From assembly GCA_029203125.1 (NCBI GenBank), contig CP119317.1, positions 1,922,001 through 1,986,000 on the forward strand: a DNA stretch of 64,000 nucleotides, in the 5' to 3' direction. This DNA comes from Candidatus Cohnella colombiensis. Its GTDB lineage: Bacteria > Bacillota > Bacilli > Paenibacillales > Paenibacillaceae. The position numbers and the translations under genes are program-made. Below the pieces are notes generated by a model that worked only from the letters and a program-made list of their open reading frames with translations, searched no databases and had not been told where the DNA came from. Shown one piece after another: positions 63,001 to 64,000 of the stretch (positions are counted from its first letter, which is position 1; the number at the start of each line of letters is the position of its first letter).

Positions 63001-63049
63001 GTTAATCGCTCAGCTCCCGCCTTAGTCACATTGGATGGCCAGCATGCGT

Positions 63050-64000
63050 CTATCGTTTGTAGAAATCTACAATCAATCGCTCGACCGCTTCATCTAATGT
63101 CACTTTCTCATTCGTTCTTTGCGTGGTGTAATTTCTAATTGAATCGTAATATTCAATCGCTTTATCGATTTCTACATTCGAACCTCGGTGATAAGCTCCA
63201 ATATTAATCAAATCTTCGGATTCTCGATAAACCGACAATAGTCGTTTTAATTGTTCCGCCGCTTCTTGCTGCTCTTCGCCGATAATATCTTTCATTACTC
63301 GGCTCACACTTGCTAACACATCAATTGCAGGATAATGACCTTTATTCGCTAAAGCACGTTGCAATACGATATGTCCATCAAGTATGCCTCGTACAGCATC
63401 CGCAATTGGCTCGTTCATATCGTCTCCATCGACTAGAACGGTATAGAATGCGGTGATCGACCCTGTTGGGCCTGTCCCTGCACGCTCTAGAATCTTAGGT
63501 AAGGCTGCGAATACAGATGGTGTATATCCACGAGTAGCAGGAGGTTCGCCTATCGCCAGCCCAACTTCACGAAGTGCCATCGCATATCGGGTTACCGAAT
63601 CCATCATCAGCATGACATTCTGTCCACGATCACGGAAGTATTCGGCAATCGTCGTAGCAATTAATGCGCCCTTCATGCGAATTAGAGCCGGTTGATCCGA
63701 TGTTGCAACGATAACAACAGAACGTGCCAACCCTTCAGGACCTAGATCCTTCTCAATAAATTCGAGCACCTCACGTCCACGCTCTCCGACTAATGCGATC
63801 ACATTAACGTCAGCAGAAGTGTTACGTGCAATCATACCCAGCAATGTACTTTTTCCGACACCCGAACCTGCGAAAATCCCGACCCGCTGTCCTTGTCCTA
63901 CAGTAAGTAATCCGTCAATCGCCCGCACACCAATTCCAAGCGGTTCTGTTACACGTGGTCGCATGAGCGGATTGCCCGGAACGTTATGTGTAGAATAATG
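63050..64000 (-). CDS. fliI: Flagellum-specific ATPase FliI, C-terminal part (cut by window edge)
   Basis: About 316 residues are visible; the frame is open to the right edge, beginning within HNVPGNPLMRPRVTEPL. The Walker A GIFAGSGVGKSTLLG, Walker B-type VMLMMDSVTRYAMALREV and the F1-like GYTPSVFAALPKILERAG are present. FliI energises the flagellar type III export apparatus with FliH and FliJ. The ATG at 63964 is internal, not the start. Confidence 0.96.
   Translation of the reverse strand, partial: HYSTHNVPGNPLMRPRVTEPLGIGVRAIDGLLTVGQGQRVGIFAGSGVGKSTLLGMIARNTSADVNVIALVGERGREVLEFIEKDLGPEGLARSVVIVATSDQPALIRMKGALIATTIAEYFRDRGQNVMLMMDSVTRYAMALREVGLAIGEPPATRGYTPSVFAALPKILERAGTGPTGSITAFYTVLVDGDDMNEPIADAVRGILDGHIVLQRALANKGHYPAIDVLASVSRVMKDIIGEEQQEAAEQLKRLLSVYRESEDLINIGAYHRGSNVEIDKAIEYYDSIRNYTTQRTNEKVTLDEAVERLIVDFYKR

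Noticed and set aside
63050..63964. fliI starting at the ATG at 63964
   Set aside because: The reading frame continues to the window edge with family-like residues (HNVPGNPL), so this ATG is internal.

Overview
The window is a chromosomal core-genome segment of a spore-forming, flagellated Firmicute, most likely of the Paenibacillaceae (Paenibacillus/Cohnella type). The evidence is gene order matching the Bacillus subtilis spoIIIE-to-fla/che region, sporulation genes (dpaAB, tepA, ylxY, spoIIIE), a PolC-type replicase, frequent TTG and GTG starts behind strong AGGAGG sites, and lineage traits such as a short EF-Ts and a eukaryote/archaeal-type ProRS. Every gene I can support lies on the minus strand, so transcription runs from position 64000 towards 1. 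I saw no tRNA, rRNA, insertion sequence, prophage or CRISPR array.

Layout in transcription order. 64000-37604 is the 3' two thirds of the fla/che operon: fliI (cut by the window edge), fliJ, ylxF/motE-like, fliK, flgD, a TIGR02530-type gene, flgG, swrD/flbD, fliL, fliM, fliY, cheY, fliO, fliPQR, flhBAFG, cheB, cheA, cheW, cheC, cheD, a small membrane protein, sigD, a DUF342 gene and three poorly known genes, one of them swrB-like. A terminator closes it. 37404-28730 holds rpsB, tsf, pyrH, frr, uppS, cdsA, dxr, rseP and proS (translation, UMP kinase, isoprenoid and phospholipid synthesis, intramembrane proteolysis). An 818-nt gene-free stretch with a duplicated hairpin-rich repeat separates proS from polC. 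23366-14800 is the rimP-nusA-rnpM-ylxQ-infB-rbfA-nrnA-truB-ribF cluster, followed by rpsO and pnpA. 11879-9126 is ylxY-mlpA-dut, 8959-7467 is dpaAB, 7429-4183 is asd-dapG-dapA, then rnjB, tepA-ylzJ and the start of spoIIIE.

The genes work together in a few blocks. Asd, DapG and DapA make dihydrodipicolinate, and DpaAB oxidises it to dipicolinate in the mother cell. Candidate sporulation promoters fit this: a SigK-like site before dpaA, a SigE-like site before ylxY and a SigG-like site before tepA. The fla/che genes form the type III export gate, rod/hook parts, C-ring switch and chemotaxis circuit, with SigD encoded inside the operon.

I found no clear new defence or mobile system. The least explained parts are a 221-bp intergenic element present twice (28045-28545) whose copies differ in ways that keep RNA stems, a nested four-copy palindromic repeat upstream of tepA (1973-2155), a perfect six-unit 14-residue repeat inside IF2, a possible pyrH leader attenuator, and several uncharacterised proteins at the 3' end of fla/che.
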